Shown in pieces: positions 60,573 to 64,000 of a stretch of 64,000 nucleotides of DNA. This DNA is from Hirudinaria manillensis. Lineage: Eukaryota > Annelida > Clitellata > Hirudinida > Hirudinidae. The stretch spans positions 10,521,629 to 10,585,628 of the forward strand of contig CM067526.1 in NCBI GenBank assembly GCA_034509925.1. The letters are read 5' to 3'. The translations under genes were made by a program, and so were the position numbers. Numbering within the stretch: the first letter of the stretch is position 1; each line of letters begins with the position of its first letter. The notes under the pieces were generated by a model. That model saw only the letters and a program-made list of their open reading frames with translations, was not told the origin of the DNA and made no database searches.

Positions 60573-62938
60573 TTAGCTCAATGCCTCCATTCTTGATGAC
60601 ATCCAGCTCAATCCATAACTCCTGATGTCATTCTTTCCACCAAAGACATCAATTTGCTTTAAAAAAAAATAACATTATAAATGAATTTAATTAAAATTAT
60701 TCTTACCATCAATATCATTATTATTATTATTATTATTATTATTAAATTAAAACCTTGATTGACAAATCAATGAGAATGTTCTAAGAAAGAGTTTATTCAT
60801 TTTTACCAGAATATTAATTTGACAATAAATTTGAATAATTATAATAATAAAATAATCAGATAACAATAATAAACACGAGCAAAGGTACAAAATCCCGATT
60901 ACAAACACAATTTGGAGGTATATGGCATGATAATGATGGCAATAACACCACTAATGTTATCTATGTATCATCACTTAAAAAAACACAACCTTACTTTTGC
61001 ATGTTTAAAATCTGCTATCTGTTTCTTTACATCAAGCATGGAATCTGAATCCATTTCGGTGAACCTAAAACACAAATAAAGAAAACACAAATATCATTTA
61101 CGATACAAAAATGTTTACTTAAAAATTTAGATTTTATCTACTTGAGATAACTTAATCTGAAATTTTATAAAAACAAAAATGATGTTTAATGGTATACTTT
61201 GATTCAACAAGCATGTTTAAGGTTAAATATAAAAATTAAGCACTTTATTAATGAAGTAAGATTTTAAAATATCTCCTTGCCTGAAGGAATGGTTGTTCTC
61301 AGGATCCGTGTCCTGAAGAAATGCAGCTGCACATAAATTAATGGACTCTTTTACCTTGACTTTGAACAATTCTGAATCACTTTGAAATCTTAGAAATAAA
61401 AAAAAAATATAAAAGAGGATGAGCTTACACTTTGCTGAATGAAATCCTAAACAATTCTTACAAATCAGCCGCTTCTTTGTTCAAAGGCTCGGAAATATCA
61501 ATGTTTGAAAAACTTCTTTTGGCATATGCTACCAGAATCCACAAGTGATGTATAGATTTTCTAGAAAATTATTTAATAATAATGCAGTTGTTGATAATAA
61601 GTGTTCCACTAATGCAAGCATGAAAACTGATGCGAGTGGTTCAAGGCTCACAATTGGTTAAACAAATATAGTCAGAATGGTCCTTATATTTATTTTAAAA
61701 ATCAGTCATAAAGAAGTGAACAAAACCAATCCTTAAATTTGTTTGCTTACATTACATCTGAACTGACTGAATGTGCTGCTAAATTGCCCCTTGATAACAA
61801 AATTAAAATCTGAACAACAAAATCCCAATTAAAAACAAAACATGCCACCCACTTCCAAGGATAGAATGCCCGATGGACATCTAGCTCTCCAGTGGTGGGA
61901 TGTATAAGTGGATGGAACACAGGGGGAGTGAAGACGATAGACTAAAACAAAGTCAGAACAAAATTTAATAAAATGTTAATAAAAATGTAAACTAGAATTA
62001 AAAGGTATAATAAAGTACTAGAGTATCATAAGGATAAACTTCAGTTACTTGATAAAACTCAGAAATAAACCATCTTCCTAAATGGTAAAGGTGTAATAAT
62101 GTGGTTAGAAAGGTTAATATGACTGGAAGCAAAAAATCTATAACCAACAGAACATCAAAAAGTTCTAACAGGAAATCCGGCATCGGGAAAGTCGTCAGAA
62201 ATTATGAGTTTGAATCTAAATTGTCCCCCAAGATAGATTCCCTGTCTGATGAACATCACTCCATTCCAAACTTTAATTTTAAGACAAGTAATTTTAGGTT
62301 TTGAAACTTAAAACTGAACAATGACTTTCATGCTTACCTAAAGATGATGACGATGAGGGCACAATATAAATTCCTGGCAGTGATTGTTGCTGAAACAGCA
62401 GGCTGCAGCAAAACAAAAAAATGATAAATTTTTATAATCTTACCTATAAATAAATAAGGTTTGATCTTACAACTCAGCCATGAGGGTGTATTCAAGGAAC
62501 ACATACTCATAAAATGGCATCATTGGCATGTCTTTCCTTTCTTCCTCTTTGGCTACATTTAATGAAGTCTTGTATTCCTTTAAAAGAAAGAATCTGATGT
62601 GAGATTTCCAGTGACAATAGTTCCTTGATCCAACATACATTTATGCACCACACAAATCCTCCTTCGACAAGCCTTTGGCATTTACTTAAGACTCACAAAA
62701 AACACTTTAAATTCCAGATTTCCTTTCTCTAAAAATCTAGCCTCTAAGTGCACGTAATCCTATGTATATAATCCCATGACCTCATCCGTAATATCCAGTT
62801 TTTTTTAGCTATCATCAACTGAAAGTGCACTAAGCATTGACAATCAAAAGATCAACCTCATCATCCAAATCCATACTGAAAGAGCTCATAGCAGACGCCC
62901 AGCCAGCCTCGAGATTCTCGTCGGAGACATTTGCATTT
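60573..62938 (-). CDS. AKTIP: AKTIP / FTS (inactive E2-like protein), 5' end not placed
   Basis: Nine exons in phase: complement of 62857-62938, 62471-62577, 62338-62402, 62170-62270, 61853-61941, 61462-61560, 61281-61388, 60995-61064 and 60573-60656. The product has an E2 (UBC) fold: FYEYVFLEYTLMAEF, SLPGIYIVPSSSSS, WNGVMFIRQGIYLGGQFRFK, DDFPDAGFPSIVFTPPVFHP, then LIHPTTGELDVHRAFYPW, HHLWILVAYAKRSF and PLNKEAADLF. AKTIP lacks the E2 cysteine, and here too no Cys follows the HPLI…GELDV segment. With Hook and FHIP proteins it forms the FTS-Hook-FHIP complex linking vesicles to dynein, and it binds AKT1. Intron 7 (61065-61280) uses a GC donor (CAG|GCAAGG). The tail is shortened to YGLSWMSSRMEALS. 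The first coding exon, to the right of 62938, was not found. Confidence 0.85.
60717..60744. repeat. ATT trinucleotide microsatellite
   Basis: About nine perfect ATT units in the last AKTIP intron. Confidence 0.9.
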
Positions 62939-63457
62939 CTGAAATAAACATTAAAAAATAATTTAATAGCTTGATGTTGACATTTTAAACTCAATCAAAA
63001 ATTTTAATAAATAATAGATGATTAAAACTTAAGAATTAATGACGCATTCATTAAATGAAAATATTTGTTTAATTAACTATGATAACTATTATAGTAGGAG
63101 CTTATGAATTAATAATTCAAAACTTAGAAAAAAATGGTTTGGAATGCTTAGCAATGTTTGCAATGCTCATCTATTGCGACACCGTTTAAATGTTGCAGCT
63201 CAACTGCTGTTATGCTAAGCTTGTGCTCTTATGGAGAGAGGCTGGAGTCTCCCATTCATGGAAATGTGAGATTATCGTGGTTGCAGATAATATGGATTGT
63301 TGAATTTTGTAGCCTACAACACATTGTAACTAAATTCATTTACCTTTTAGGCCTTATAACGAAGAACTCAAAAAGTAAATCTCTTTCGCCTCGCGAAGAT
63401 GCACGGATATAACATCCCTAACGACTCATTAGTTATTATGATTGAGAGTACCAAGAA
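62939..63457. other. Divergent intergenic region with probable AKTIP first exon
   Basis: The AKTIP N-terminal exon must lie here or beyond, since the 62857-62938 exon begins in phase 2. One candidate on the minus strand ends CCTAAAAG|GTAAATG at about 63342 in the right phase, but it has no ATG in frame. Confidence 0.3.
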
Positions 63458-63733
63458 ATGTGCACGCACTTATCTGCAATGAAAGTAGGAAGACATAGAG
63501 AAGATAGAGAAAAAAATGTTCTTAGGGGCCATTCCTTCTTTGTAAGGTTTATGGAAAGGCATGGATTGGGGGACTGCATCAAATATTTCCCAGACACCAT
63601 GACTCTTGGTGATTTAAGATGTCTGACTTCTTACGATCTTATGTCAAGGTATGATTTGAAAGATCCAAAGGACTGTGAACGTATTCTAAAGGTAGTGTCA
63701 ATTTCATTCAAAGAGGATCAGAGTGATAGTGAG
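63458..63733 (+). CDS. First exon of a gene with a SAM-like segment (runs off right edge)
   Basis: Ninety-two codons from an ATG to a GTATTT donor. After a basic start (MKVGRHREDREKNVLRGH) comes SFFVRFMERHGLGDCIKYFP, then DTMTLGDLRCLTSYDLMSRY and DLKDPKDCERILKVV. The arrangement of five short helices, with L…L-x-x-L-x-x-D-L and a final R-x-x-I/L-K helix, resembles a SAM domain, used for protein or RNA binding. A second exon probably begins at about 63796 (acceptor tttctag) and is open to the window end (ECGSSPKQNICQ…AVSEDMRLPMRIRDKISLF). Another frame of the same stretch is open for only about 40 codons. I do not recognise the family. Confidence 0.5.
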
Positions 63734-63795
63734 GTATTTAAACATTTTGTTACATTTATCTTACTACTGAATGCAAGTTAAAGGTTCATTTCTAG

Positions 63796-64000
63796 CTAGA
63801 ATGTGGCTCCTCCCCAAAGCAAAACATCTGCCAAAATACATCAGTTGCTGGCTGTCACAAAGACACTGGTCAGTTGCACATTGGCAGAACATTATGTCGG
63901 GCAGTATCAGAAGATATGAGACTCCCAATGAGAATAAGAGACAAGATCTCATTGTTCAACTCAACAAATAATTCCAACTACTTCACAGGAGGATTTAGAC
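63796..64000 (+). CDS. Probable second exon of the SAM-like gene, truncated by window end
   Basis: Following acceptor tttctag, the phase-0 frame (LECGSSPKQNICQNTSVAG, then GRTLCRAVSEDMRLPMRIRD) is open to the last base. This is the frame predicted by the phase-0 donor at 63733. A competing reading after tag|AATGTGG (NVAPPQSKTSAKIHQLLAVT) also begins in phase 0 but stops at about 63919, so the call is tentative. Confidence 0.35.

Overview
The window is nuclear DNA from a small-genome animal. Genes carry many short introns (mostly about 50-150 bp) with GT-AG borders, AATAAA signals and A/T-rich intergenic DNA. The gene set is typically metazoan: a cytochrome-b5 front-end fatty acid desaturase, an intronless SoxB HMG-box gene, an AGAP-type ArfGAP, a USP24-type deubiquitinase, mitochondrial adenylate kinase 3, AKTIP/FTS and antistasin-like secreted proteins. 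I saw no bacterial, plasmid, phage or CRISPR features. The species cannot be fixed from the sequence; antistasin-type domains would fit an annelid or another small invertebrate, but this is only a guess.

Layout. 1-1567 (-): 5' half of a FADS-type desaturase running off the left edge. 2437-4257 (+): a divergent AGC-kinase-like gene with a degenerate active site and one splice-phase conflict. 4296-5330 (-): SoxB gene, convergent with the kinase and only 38 bp from it. 5878-6118 (-): an orphan last exon. About 6560-7526 (+): an unidentified gene and a decayed copy of its 3' end. 8290-8580 (+): a decayed hAT transposase end. 9792-18815 (-): a 19-exon AGAP gene encoding about 823 residues. 19663-26991 (-): three tandem antistasin-like genes with matching five-exon architecture. 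27829-35612 (+): two tandem copies of a 12-exon leucine-rich-repeat gene; copy 1 is frameshifted and copy 2 looks intact. 36569-38019 (+): adenylate kinase 3. 39670-59368 (-): a USP24 ortholog with N-terminal UBA, a central ubiquitin-like stretch, the USP catalytic core and a conserved C-terminus. 60573-62938 (-): AKTIP. 63458-end (+): first exons of a gene with a SAM-like segment.

The genes do not form one pathway. The most notable local events are tandem duplication (antistasin-like array, LRR pair), gene decay (hAT relic, LRR copy 1, the 6.5 kb remnant, possibly the kinase), and a roughly 178 bp MITE-like repeat with 10 bp terminal inverted repeats present at three intronic sites. Exon borders were assigned by hand from splice signals, reading-frame phase and recalled protein families. 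Internal exons of USP24 were recognised but not all placed to the base.
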